In this document: piece after piece, positions 1-6,258 of the stretch
Layout of the letters: every line of letters begins with the position of its first letter
Numbering within the stretch: position 1 is the stretch's first letter
Assembly (NCBI GenBank): GCA_029249345.1
Contig: JAQWHM010000014.1
Coordinates: 1 to 7,106, forward strand
DNA from: UBA10348 sp002469915
Lineage (GTDB): Bacteria > Bacteroidota > Rhodothermia > Rhodothermales > UBA10348
Direction of reading: 5' to 3'
DNA length: 7,106 nt
Position numbers and translations under genes: made by a program
Notes under the pieces: model-generated
Told to the model about the DNA's origin: nothing
The model's input: the letters and a program-made list of their open reading frames with translations, nothing else
Databases searched by the model: none

Positions 1-39
1 AAAAAAATTATTGTTGGGGGGGCCGTACGCCCCCCCCAA
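1..39 (-). terminator. Intrinsic terminator of the NSS transporter gene
   Basis: On the minus strand a hairpin with a 9-bp stem (7 consecutive G:C pairs plus 2 A:T pairs; arms 14-22 and 31-39) is followed by an A/T-rich tail ending in seven T. The 8-nt loop contains the palindrome CGTACG. It starts 11 bp past the transporter stop codon. Stem, loop and U-tract match a Rho-independent terminator. In the plus direction there is no T-run after the hairpin, so it should act mainly on the minus strand. Confidence 0.88.
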
Positions 40-50
40 TACTCAATCTT

Positions 51-1421
51 CTAAAAATACTGCTGGGTAACAATGATGTAGATCAACACAATGCTCACAG
101 CAAGTGGGCAAATGAACTTGATAGCTACACCTAACAGCGAAGGACCGGCTAGCTTATGTCCACTGGACTCTAGCGAAGCCAACGCAGCAGGAATGCCCCA
201 CTTCCAACCCACGAATAGGCACAGCATTAACGCGCCAATACTCAGTGAGAAGTTACCCCAAATGATGTTGTTTAGGGAAAGGAAGTCCATTCCCGTACCC
301 ATGAAATTGGTACTGAACATCTCGGCTCCACCACTGGAAAGTGCCGACGGAATGGCCACTAAAAAACACAACCCGCCAATAATCCAGGCTGCTCTAGATC
401 GATTCCAATCTTTTTCATCTACGAAGTAGGCAACGACCACTTCCAGTAGCGAGATGGTAGACGTGAGTGCAGCGATAGCCAGCAACGAGTAAAAGGCAAT
501 GGCAAAAAACTGTCCAGCGGGAAGGCTACCAAAGATGGAAGGCAATACCACGAACACAAGTCCTGGTCCTGCAGATGGATCAACCCCGACGCTAAATAGA
601 GCAGGGAAGATGATGATACCGGCCAGTAGCGCGATCATCGTGTCGAACATGGCAACCAAAATACCAGCCTGCGGCAAGTTCTCTTCTTTTGGGAAATAGG
701 AACCGTACGTAATCATGGCACCCATACCCAGCGAAAGACTAAACAGAGCCTGCCCGAGCGCGCTCATTACCACGCTTCCGGTAATCTTAGAGAAATCAGG
801 CTGAAACAGGTAAACCAAACCTTCCATGCCTCCCGGAAGGGTCACAGATCGAATGGCCAGAAGGACTAGAATGGCCAATAGTAGGGGCATCAATACTTTG
901 GTCGTTCGCTCAATACCCTTAGATACGCCGCCTTTGACAACGACTATAGTCAACAATAAAAAGGCACCCGTCAGACCAATGGAAAGACCGGGATTCCCGA
1001 TTAACTGTGTGAAGAGGTCATTACTGGCCTCAGCCGTCATCACCCCACCATACACACCTGTTATTGCTCCCCAAAGATAGGACAAAGTCCAGCCGGCTAA
1101 AACGGCGTAAAAGGAGAGAATACCAAATCCCGTTAACACGCCGAGGCCTCCGATATAGGGCCAGAGGGTGTTAGGAACGAGTGCTTTGAAAGCCCCAACT
1201 GGATTTTTTTGGGTCTGCCGACCAATGGCTAGCTCAGCCAACACAACAGGAATACCTACGACTAAAACAAAGCCGAGATAGAGCAGGACAAATGCGCCAC
1301 CCCCATTTTCACCGGCCGTGTAGGGGAATCGCCAGATGTTTCCGAGTCCAATAGCGGATCCAGCAGCAGCTAGAATGAATCCTGTTTTACCACTCCACTG
1401 ACCGCGACTTGCAGAAGCCAT
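51..1421 (-). CDS. Sodium-dependent transporter, NSS/SNF (LeuT-fold) family
   Basis: This is a 456-residue inner-membrane Na+-coupled symporter of the neurotransmitter:sodium symporter family, which in bacteria usually imports amino acids. TM1 carries the family signature GSAIGLGNIWRFP (residues 21-33), followed by ENGGGAF (38-44). By alignment to LeuT from memory, A23, N28 and S228 fall at Na1 positions, and G21, I24, A317, T320 and S321 at Na2 positions. The unwound TM6 motif is FSLSLGMGA (227-235). D260 in TM7 probably matches the acidic residue that makes bacterial members chloride-independent (Glu290 in LeuT, Asp262 in Tyt1). I count about 11 hydrophobic segments, the last ending at the C-terminus, as in MhsT/Tyt1 rather than 12-TM LeuT. 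The start at 1421 places the usual short tail before TM1; no Shine-Dalgarno is visible. The gene is monocistronic, with ssb's terminator upstream and its own downstream. The substrate cannot be told from the sequence. Confidence 0.95.
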   Translation of the reverse strand: MASASRGQWSGKTGFILAAAGSAIGLGNIWRFPYTAGENGGGAFVLLYLGFVLVVGIPVVLAELAIGRQTQKNPVGAFKALVPNTLWPYIGGLGVLTGFGILSFYAVLAGWTLSYLWGAITGVYGGVMTAEASNDLFTQLIGNPGLSIGLTGAFLLLTIVVVKGGVSKGIERTTKVLMPLLLAILVLLAIRSVTLPGGMEGLVYLFQPDFSKITGSVVMSALGQALFSLSLGMGAMITYGSYFPKEENLPQAGILVAMFDTMIALLAGIIIFPALFSVGVDPSAGPGLVFVVLPSIFGSLPAGQFFAIAFYSLLAIAALTSTISLLEVVVAYFVDEKDWNRSRAAWIIGGLCFLVAIPSALSSGGAEMFSTNFMGTGMDFLSLNNIIWGNFSLSIGALMLCLFVGWKWGIPAALASLESSGHKLAGPSLLGVAIKFICPLAVSIVLIYIIVTQQYF

Positions 1422-1619
1422 GAGATGCTTTACGTTGATTTATGGGTTGACCTAAAGGCAGATCGGCGTAATTAAGCCATCAGAAAAATCTGTAAGGCGC
1501 CGAGCGCACGTAATAACCCTGATTATATGGTGAAATGCAAGCCATAATGTCTCTGAAATAGAATTGGGTTGGATTGATTGGACACCATTACTCAAAAAGA
1601 GAGGAATTTGGGGTGTTCT

Positions 1620-1658
1620 AAACAAAAGCGGGGGCGGTGACAAAGTCAACGCCCCCGC
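1620..1658 (-). terminator. Intrinsic terminator of ssb
   Basis: On the minus strand GCGGGGGCG pairs with CGCCCCCGC (arms 1650-1658 and 1628-1636). An inner TGAC/GTCA stem closes a 3-nt loop, with one A/G mismatch between the two helices. It is followed by TTTTGTTT (1627-1620). The hairpin begins 33 bp past the ssb stop codon. The remaining stretch up to the transporter start (1422-1619) holds no credible gene and presumably carries the transporter promoter. Confidence 0.9.
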
Positions 1659-1691
1659 GAAGCAGATCAATAAATGAGTCCGCATAACAAC

Positions 1692-2162
1692 TTAGAATGG
1701 AAGATCATCATCCGGTTCAAAGGTGTAATTGTCAGATCCTGAGTTGGAAGCCTTCGCTGCTGCTGGAGCTGCTTGTGCTTGCTGCGGGCGAGGTGAATCG
1801 GAATAGCTCTCACCGCCACCACCGCCACTACGTCCACTGAGCATCATCATTTCGCGGACCTTAATCTCGGTGGTGTATTTTTTGTTACCATCGCGATCAT
1901 CGTAGGATCGAGTTTGTAACGAACCCTCGAAATAGGCCTGAGAACCTTTTTTGAGATACTCATTGCAGATTTCAGCAAGACGACTCCACACAACTAGGTT
2001 GTGCCATTCCGTCTTTTCGACCATTTCACCTTCTGCATTTTTATACGACTCGTTGGTCGCGAGACTAAAATTGCAGACCGCTGTACCGGATCCGGTATAG
2101 CGCAATTCGGGGTCTTTCCCCAGGTTTCCGACTAGGATAACCTTATTAACTCCACGTGCCAT
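1692..2162 (-). CDS. ssb: Single-stranded DNA-binding protein
   Basis: This 156-residue Ssb coats single-stranded DNA during replication, recombination and repair, normally as a homotetramer, and recruits partner proteins through its acidic C-terminal tip. The OB-fold runs from about residue 1 to 110 and starts with RGVNKVILVGNLGKDPE (3-19). The stacking aromatics of E. coli Ssb (W40, W54, F60, W88) are matched by Y40, W53, W59 and Y87. A Gly-rich then Ala/Gln/Ser-rich flexible linker (111-147) leads to the canonical tip DDDLPF (151-156), the docking site for partners such as RecQ, PriA and Pol III chi in E. coli. The ATG at 2160-2162 is fixed by a strong AGGAGG 7 bp upstream. The gene is divergent from mazG across 350 bp and has its own terminator, so it looks monocistronic. 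Length and domain order are normal. Confidence 0.98.
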   Translation of the reverse strand: MARGVNKVILVGNLGKDPELRYTGSGTAVCNFSLATNESYKNAEGEMVEKTEWHNLVVWSRLAEICNEYLKKGSQAYFEGSLQTRSYDDRDGNKKYTTEIKVREMMMLSGRSGGGGGESYSDSPRPQQAQAAPAAAKASNSGSDNYTFEPDDDLPF

Positions 2163-2169
2163 CTAAACA

Positions 2170-2175
2170 CCTCCT
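2170..2175 (-). promoter_or_regulatory. Ribosome binding site of ssb
   Basis: AGGAGG lies on the minus strand 7 nt before the ssb ATG. It is a full consensus Shine-Dalgarno and decides the ssb start. It stands out because the transporter, PEBP, AraC and second amidohydrolase genes have no recognisable Shine-Dalgarno, and mazG has at most a weak AAAGAG. Confidence 0.9.
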
Positions 2176-2217
2176 GAAAATTATTTACATGAGCCCCTGG
2201 CGTTTCTATGAGTGCCA

Positions 2218-2249
2218 CCGGCAAAAGCCGGCCTTCGGGTTCTATCCCG
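2218..2249 (-). promoter_or_regulatory. Two tandem hairpins in the ssb leader
   Basis: Read on the ssb strand, CGGG-ATAGAA-CCCG (2249-2236) is followed after 4 nt by CCGGC-TTTT-GCCGG (2231-2218), which extends by one G:U pair. The second hairpin ends about 42 bp before the ssb Shine-Dalgarno. No U-tract follows, so this is not a normal terminator. If the ssb transcript starts upstream of 2249, both would lie in its 5' leader. A role in stability, or in control of ssb translation, is possible but unproven. Confidence 0.35.
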
Positions 2250-2392
2250 CTATTGTCAACTGAAACCACCAGAAGATGCAAAGGGTGTGGTAATGAAGAA
2301 TCCCGCGCCACTGTCATATTTAACGGAAACCCATTTAGGCCACCATTTCATAGAGTCACGGAGATTCGATTTGTAACTTCTGACCAGAAATG

Positions 2393-2428
2393 TAGGCTCC
2401 GCCTATGACAGCATGCTGTCAGTAGGGC
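2393..2428. repeat. 16-bp perfect palindrome with flanking alternative stem
   Basis: TGACAGCATGCTGTCA (2406-2421) is a perfect inverted repeat. It extends through CCTA (2402-2405) and TAGG (2423-2426) if G2422 is bulged, giving a 10-bp stem with a CATG loop. The segment GCCTA (2401-2405) can instead pair with TAGGC (2393-2397) across a 3-nt loop, so the two structures exclude each other. The palindrome lies 91 bp before the mazG start and about 243 bp from the ssb start. It could be a dimer-binding operator or a folded 5' leader. Confidence 0.55.
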
Positions 2429-2512
2429 CGACACTTTGATCGATCCATTTTACGTTTCCGGCAAGAAAAGATCTGAGTTCAACACCGGAAGTTTTCCACA
2501 AAAGAGCATTTC

Positions 2513-3328
2513 ATGTCTGAGAAAATATTTGATCCGGTTTTTACGGAGTCCGGCGAGTCTCTTGAAGCTTATGCTGATTTTGTTGCCATCGTACGTCAGT
2601 TACGAAGGGACTGTCCTTGGGACCAGGTTCAAACGCACGAAAGTGTAAAACATTTGTTGATCGAAGAAGCCTATGAAACGGTTGAGGCGATCGATGATGA
2701 GGACTGGACTCAATTGCGTAAAGAGTTGGGTGACATCCTTTTACACGTCGTATTTCACAGTGTAATGGCTGCCGAAGAGGGCACGTTTACCTTGAAAGAC
2801 GTCATAGACTCGGAGTCGGAAAAATTGATACGTCGGCATCCACATGTGTTTGGCGATACCGAAGTAGATAACGTTCAGGATGTGCTCACCAACTGGGAGA
2901 CGATAAAGATTCGGGAAGGGGAGAAGAAGTCCGCCATGGAGGGTGTCCCTCGGAACTTGCCTGCTCTTCTTCGAGCGTTCAGGATTCAAGAGAAGGCCGC
3001 TGGCGTTGGATTTGATTTCCCTGCACCGGAAAATGCTTGGGAAAAAGTGGATGAGGAATTGGGCGAATTCAAAGCGCTTCTTGCTGGTGATGCGTCAACA
3101 GTAGAAAAAGAGAAGGAACTGGGTGACCTATTTTTCGCTCTTATTAATTACTCGCGGTTATCTGGTCTCAATCCGGAGAACGCATTGGGTCGGACAAATG
3201 ACAAGTTTATTCGGCGATTTCAAGGTGTTGAGAAAGGTCTGGAGGATGAAGGCATATCGCTCGTCGATGCCAACCTCGAACAAATGGATGCTCACTGGGA
3301 TCGAATTAAAAAAGAAGAGCGGACCTGA
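2513..3328 (+). CDS. mazG: Nucleoside triphosphate pyrophosphohydrolase MazG
   Basis: This is a cytoplasmic house-cleaning enzyme of 271 residues that hydrolyses (d)NTPs to the monophosphate and pyrophosphate. In E. coli it also lowers ppGpp under starvation. The architecture is the usual tandem of two all-alpha MazG domains, and length is close to the 263 residues of E. coli MazG. The N-terminal domain has CPWD (34-37), the metal-binding EEAYE (51-55), ELGD (71-74) and RRHPHVFG (107-114). The C-terminal domain, which is the catalytic one in E. coli, has VDEELGEF (179-186) and ELGD (202-205), so the Mg2+-binding acidic residues are present in both. The ATG at 2513 starts just before the family's N-terminal helix; only a weak AAAGAG precedes it. 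The gene stands alone between a divergent ssb and a convergent PEBP gene, and its last codons form part of a terminator hairpin. Confidence 0.97.
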   Translation: MSEKIFDPVFTESGESLEAYADFVAIVRQLRRDCPWDQVQTHESVKHLLIEEAYETVEAIDDEDWTQLRKELGDILLHVVFHSVMAAEEGTFTLKDVIDSESEKLIRRHPHVFGDTEVDNVQDVLTNWETIKIREGEKKSAMEGVPRNLPALLRAFRIQEKAAGVGFDFPAPENAWEKVDEELGEFKALLAGDASTVEKEKELGDLFFALINYSRLSGLNPENALGRTNDKFIRRFQGVEKGLEDEGISLVDANLEQMDAHWDRIKKEERT

Positions 3329-3345
3329 TTGAATCAGGCCCGCTC
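3317..3345. terminator. Shared terminator hairpin between mazG and the PEBP gene
   Basis: GAGCGG (3317-3322) pairs with CCGCTC (3340-3345). After one A/C mismatch, CCTGATT (3324-3330) pairs with AATCAGG (3332-3338). The mazG stop codon TGA (3326-3328) lies inside the stem. On the minus strand the hairpin is followed by TTCTTTTTTAATT, so it is a good intrinsic terminator for the PEBP gene, whose stop codon is 33 bp away. On the plus strand there is no T-run, so for mazG it would act weakly or only protect the 3' end. A smaller hairpin, CGATCT-GCG-AGATCG (3361-3375), sits between it and the PEBP stop. Confidence 0.82.
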
Positions 3346-3378
3346 CACGTAAGGACTACACGATCTGCGAGATCGATC

Positions 3379-3936
3379 TTACTTCCCACTTCTTTGGTAA
3401 TACGTTACCATACTGGCCTTTGCCAAGGTGTTGTTCCAAAGATTGTATCCAACAATAGCAGGATTCGTGCTCACGTCTAATCCAAGTGAGTCTGTTTTCA
3501 GGGCGTAAACGGTAATGATATACTGATGTAAACCGTGACCTTCTGGGGGACACGGACCGCCATAACCCGGAGCACCGTAGTTTGTGATGCTTTGGATGAC
3601 GCCATCAGGCATAAGGTTCAACGCGGTGTTTCCAGCGCCCGATACGAGTTCGTTAGTGCTTGCTGGAATATCAAAGACAACCCAGTGCCACCATCCGCTG
3701 CCGGTTGGGGCATCGGGGTCGTACATGGTAACGGCAAAACTTTTCGTTCCTTCAGGAGCATTTCGCCAAGACAATTGTGGGGATTGATTCGAGCCAATGC
3801 ACCCAAAGCCATTAAATTCTTCAGTGATTGTAGCTTCTCCGCCTAAATCGCTACTGGTCAAAGTAAACGTTTGCTGTCCGTGGACTGATCTTGTGAAAGC
3901 CATGAAGAAGGCTAGAAGCAGGATTGATTTGGTCAT
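3379..3936 (-). CDS. Secreted YbhB/YbcL-family PEBP (Raf kinase inhibitor-like) protein
   Basis: This 185-residue protein belongs to the phosphatidylethanolamine-binding protein superfamily, a single-domain beta fold with an anion-binding pocket. Bacterial members are poorly understood in function. An N-terminal signal peptide (hydrophobic residues 4-14, likely cut near SVHG/QQ at 20-21) sends it to the periplasm. The conserved PEBP block 1 is DPDAPTGSGWWHW (73-85) and block 2 is GAPGYGGPCPPEGHG (121-135) followed by LHQY (136-139). D73, H84 and H138 are the usual pocket residues. C46 and C129 are the only mature cysteines and might form a disulfide. The domain is complete and of normal length. 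The start has no Shine-Dalgarno. It lies 94 bp downstream of the AraC-type gene on the same strand with no clear terminator between, so it may be cotranscribed with that gene or under its control; this is inference. The ligand is unknown. Confidence 0.93.
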   Translation of the reverse strand: MTKSILLLAFFMAFTRSVHGQQTFTLTSSDLGGEATITEEFNGFGCIGSNQSPQLSWRNAPEGTKSFAVTMYDPDAPTGSGWWHWVVFDIPASTNELVSGAGNTALNLMPDGVIQSITNYGAPGYGGPCPPEGHGLHQYIITVYALKTDSLGLDVSTNPAIVGYNLWNNTLAKASMVTYYQRSGK

Positions 3937-4030
3937 AACTAGTTCTGTTGGTTTGGTGTTGATGCTTTAATCTAGTCAGGAGCAGGGGGCAATCAGTAAC
4001 CGAAAAAGCTCAAAAAGTATTGCTAAAAGT
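3937..4030 (-). other. Short gap between the AraC-type and PEBP genes
   Basis: These 94 bp contain no ORF of note and no hairpin with a T-tract, so transcripts from the upstream regulator and amidohydrolase genes may continue into the PEBP gene. No convincing promoter for the PEBP gene was recognised here. Confidence 0.4.
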
Positions 4031-4870
4031 TCAAGTTGATTGATACTGTTTAGGTGTCACGCCAAACTTCACTTTAAAGGCCTGAATGAAGTTGGATAGG
4101 CTCTCATATCCAATTTCCTCGAAAATATCTGATGGCCTTTCGTTTTGGTATTTCAACAGAAACGCGGAGTGTTCAAGTCTCTTGTCCTGAAACCATTTAC
4201 TCGGCGAAGTATGAAAGTACTTTTCAAACTCTCGTTTGAACGTGGATACGCTCATGTTTGTTAGAAATGAAAGCTCCTTTATTGTCAGTTTATTGAGCTT
4301 GTTACTTTCGATTGTTTGAACAAACTGATGTTTGTTGTTGTCGCTATTACTAATCAGAGAGTAAAGAAATTCCACTCCATTTGACTCTGCTAGGTATAGC
4401 ATGATTTCCTCAAATTTTGTGGCTAGAATACGTTTTCTAGTATGAGGCGAAAGGATAAGAATGTCTGTCAGGCTATCCACAAAGCGCTTTATGAACGAGT
4501 CATACTCAAATGAGTACGTCGAGAACAGGTTTTTGAAGTTAGACGGCTCTAATTCGTATTTGCGAATGAATTGGAGAACAGCTTCGTTGGAAAAGAAAAA
4601 TAGAATGCTCCGATAATGATTCGAATCGCTCGAAAGCTTTTCCGTCATTAAACAGTGCCCTGATTTCATTAATAAAAATCGAGAGCTATCTATGGCATAC
4701 GAGGAGTTGTCAAAAAACACCTCTTTCGATCCTTCTTGAAGAAAGCTAAATGTGTTCCTGCTTAATAAAATTTGCTGTTTAGATAGTTCTGTAGTGCTTT
4801 CGTAATCATAGACCATGATCGAATCAGAGTAATCCAGATCTAATTCGCCAGGTAGGTTAATTATCTTCAT
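4031..4870 (-). CDS. AraC-family transcriptional regulator, ExsA-like
   Basis: This is a 279-residue DNA-binding regulator. The C-terminal AraC/XylS domain (about 183-278) has two helix-turn-helix units: TIKELSFLTNMSVSTFKREFEKY (196-218, with the SVSTFKREF recognition helix) and a second at about 246-268 that includes GYESLSNFIQAFK, followed by the family-typical FGVTPKQY (269-276). The N-terminal half resembles the ExsA-type regulatory domain by motif order (a LLMKSG... strand followed by a helix like LQFIRKY, then a KFEEIMLYL helix). This was judged from memory and is not an alignment score. ExsA-type proteins are controlled by partner proteins rather than small sugars, so the signal here is open. 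The gene follows the amidohydrolase-like gene by 21 bp, without a Shine-Dalgarno, and so is probably the last or penultimate gene of that operon. Its G+C is about 38% by hand count, against about 53% in a 360-bp sample of its neighbour, which suggests later acquisition. Confidence 0.92.
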   Translation of the reverse strand: MKIINLPGELDLDYSDSIMVYDYESTTELSKQQILLSRNTFSFLQEGSKEVFFDNSSYAIDSSRFLLMKSGHCLMTEKLSSDSNHYRSILFFFSNEAVLQFIRKYELEPSNFKNLFSTYSFEYDSFIKRFVDSLTDILILSPHTRKRILATKFEEIMLYLAESNGVEFLYSLISNSDNNKHQFVQTIESNKLNKLTIKELSFLTNMSVSTFKREFEKYFHTSPSKWFQDKRLEHSAFLLKYQNERPSDIFEEIGYESLSNFIQAFKVKFGVTPKQYQST

Positions 4871-4891
4871 CGGGGTCAGAACTGAATAGGC

Positions 4892-6241
4892 CTAGTGATC
4901 AGCTGGCAACACTTCTACGGGTTGAAGTCGACCTTCATCTCTATTCAGGAATTCCTGATACAGATCCAAGTGTCTGCTTTCGATCGGTACATTGAACCCG
5001 TCGATAAAGAGAGCCAAAATATTGGTGGACGTTTCAAATGGATCCCCATCTGATAAAAACAGGTTGGCTTTTTTGCCTACTTCGATGGATCCATAGTCAG
5101 CATCGATACCGAAGATTTGTGCTGGGCCTAATGTGACGGCTTTAAGCGCCGCTTCTTTCCCCATGCCGTAAGCAGCAGCAAATCCAGCATTAAATGCGAG
5201 ATTACGCACGTTTTCCGTTTCTCCGCTTCGAATAGCGACCGTTACACCTGCATCTGCCATCAATCCGATATTGGCGTATGCCCTGTCGTATCGATCTGAT
5301 CCTCTCGTAGGAGTGGCCAACATGGGGCCAACAAGGCACGCGATCCCAGCTTCAGCCAGCTTGTCCGCAACGCGCCAGCCTTCAGAGACGCCCGAAAAGA
5401 CCACGTTAGTCAGTTTCCGTTCTTGAACCCAATTGATAGCTGCCAAGATGTCTTTCTCGCCATCTACTTTGACCATTAATTTCCGATCACCGGTTAAGAC
5501 CGGAGTGATCGCATCCATTTCCGGCGCATAGACCGGCATCGTTTTTCCAGAAGGATCCGCAGCATATGCTGCTGCGATTTTTTGGTAGAGCGAAGCCCGA
5601 TCCCAAATCTCATTCAGCTTATCCATAGCCTTTTTGTACTCGGCCTCTGGATCGCGCGCAGCGCCACCCCCTCTAAATCGGCGAAAGTTGCCAAATCCAC
5701 CCTTGCGAGGGAACTGGAGAACGAGCATTCGTACGTCGCCAGCATGCATTTGCTCGGCTGTGTAGCCAAAAAGGTTAATCGCGGCTGCCGTACCTGGAAG
5801 CAGGCCGCCGCCTGGCTCGGTGATTACCGTAGTAATTCCTGAAACACGCGTCACGGGAATGGCAACGGCGTTCGGATTCACGGCCGTGAGCGCATCCATG
5901 TGGGGCGTCACTTCGCCAACTTCATTCGTGTCGTTGGTTTCTGCTACAGAACCCACTTCAACGAGACCGAGAGACGTACCCGAATCAATCATGCCGGGAT
6001 ACACATGCATACCCGAACCGTCTATCAACTGAGCGCCTTCCGGTATGGCTACATTGATACCAACCGCAATAATGCGATCGCCTTCAATGACGACGGTGCC
6101 GTTTTCAATGGTCCCATCTGAAACAGTCTCGATACGCGCGTTTGTAATGGCATACGTACCCTGTCGAGCTTTTTGATCTTGTTGCTGGCTCTGTGGGATG
6201 AGCATCATGAATGCTAGAACAAGAGAATAGAATACAGTCAT
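4892..6241 (-). CDS. Amidohydrolase-like protein lacking metal ligands (probable pseudoenzyme)
   Basis: This 449-residue protein has the amidohydrolase-superfamily outline. A hydrophobic signal-like segment (4-16) is followed by a Gln-rich stretch. Next come the N-terminal beta-sandwich motif AITNARIETVSDGTIENGTV (31-50), the PGMID strand (82-86), the TIM-barrel core, and the closing GSIEVGKKANLFLSDGDPF (384-402) typical of imidazolonepropionase-like enzymes. The catalytic residues are missing. The DxHxH motif after strand 1 reads D86-S-G-T-S90. At the positions where the neighbouring amidohydrolase has His, His, His and Asp, this one has K258, D260, G284 and G340. An Arg/Gly/Phe-rich insert lies at 179-195. 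The frame is intact and domain spacing is normal, so this looks like a maintained non-catalytic partner rather than a decaying gene. It begins 17 bp after the upstream amidohydrolase and precedes the AraC-type gene by 21 bp. It is probably periplasmic or envelope-associated. A different, unrecognised active site cannot be excluded. Confidence 0.9.
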   Translation of the reverse strand: MTVFYSLVLAFMMLIPQSQQQDQKARQGTYAITNARIETVSDGTIENGTVVIEGDRIIAVGINVAIPEGAQLIDGSGMHVYPGMIDSGTSLGLVEVGSVAETNDTNEVGEVTPHMDALTAVNPNAVAIPVTRVSGITTVITEPGGGLLPGTAAAINLFGYTAEQMHAGDVRMLVLQFPRKGGFGNFRRFRGGGAARDPEAEYKKAMDKLNEIWDRASLYQKIAAAYAADPSGKTMPVYAPEMDAITPVLTGDRKLMVKVDGEKDILAAINWVQERKLTNVVFSGVSEGWRVADKLAEAGIACLVGPMLATPTRGSDRYDRAYANIGLMADAGVTVAIRSGETENVRNLAFNAGFAAAYGMGKEAALKAVTLGPAQIFGIDADYGSIEVGKKANLFLSDGDPFETSTNILALFIDGFNVPIESRHLDLYQEFLNRDEGRLQPVEVLPADH

Positions 6242-6258
6242 TGTTTTAACAGTTCAGA

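Larger units (their letters stand above)
2163..2512. other. Divergent ssb/mazG intergenic region with inverted repeats
   Basis: These 350 bp must contain the promoters for both ssb and mazG. I could not identify a convincing -35/-10 pair or a Bacteroidota-type TTTG/TAnnTTTG pair for either gene. The short ORFs on both strands overlap each other and lack any family signature or ribosome binding site. No tRNA cloverleaf fits. The region does hold two adjacent hairpins in the ssb leader (2218-2249) and a palindrome cluster nearer mazG (2393-2428), listed separately. Confidence 0.7.

Noticed and set aside
1522..1527. A TATAAT on the minus strand, a candidate -10 box for the transporter gene.
   Set aside because: No -35-like hexamer lies at 16-18 bp and the AT-rich setting makes chance occurrence likely.
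1452..1685. A 77-residue minus-strand ORF between ssb and the transporter gene.
   Set aside because: Its early codons run through the ssb terminator hairpin, it has no ribosome binding site and the protein has no family signature. It is most likely chance.
2236..2249. CGGGTTCTATCCCG, which looks like a tRNA T-arm.
   Set aside because: The stem has 4 bp and a 6-nt loop rather than 5 bp and 7 nt, and no acceptor, anticodon or D arms fit at the right distances on either strand.
2256..2351. A 31-codon minus-strand ORF (starts MKWWPKW) upstream of ssb, considered as a leader peptide or a remnant of a longer gene.
   Set aside because: No Shine-Dalgarno precedes it, no attenuator follows it directly, and neighbouring frames show no continuation of a known protein. 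Too short to support without conservation data.
2208..2408. A 66-residue plus-strand ORF with a CKGCG motif that could suggest a zinc knuckle.
   Set aside because: There is a single Cys pair with no partner, no ribosome binding site and an unlikely composition. It also overlaps hairpins in the divergent promoter region.
2435..2458. TTTG and TACGTTTC upstream of mazG, resembling a Bacteroidota-type promoter (TTTG / TAnnTTTG).
   Set aside because: The spacing of 12 bp is well below the usual 17-23 bp.
4031..4870. The possibility that the low-G+C regulator is part of an insertion element.
   Set aside because: No flanking inverted or direct repeats and no transposase or integrase were found around it.
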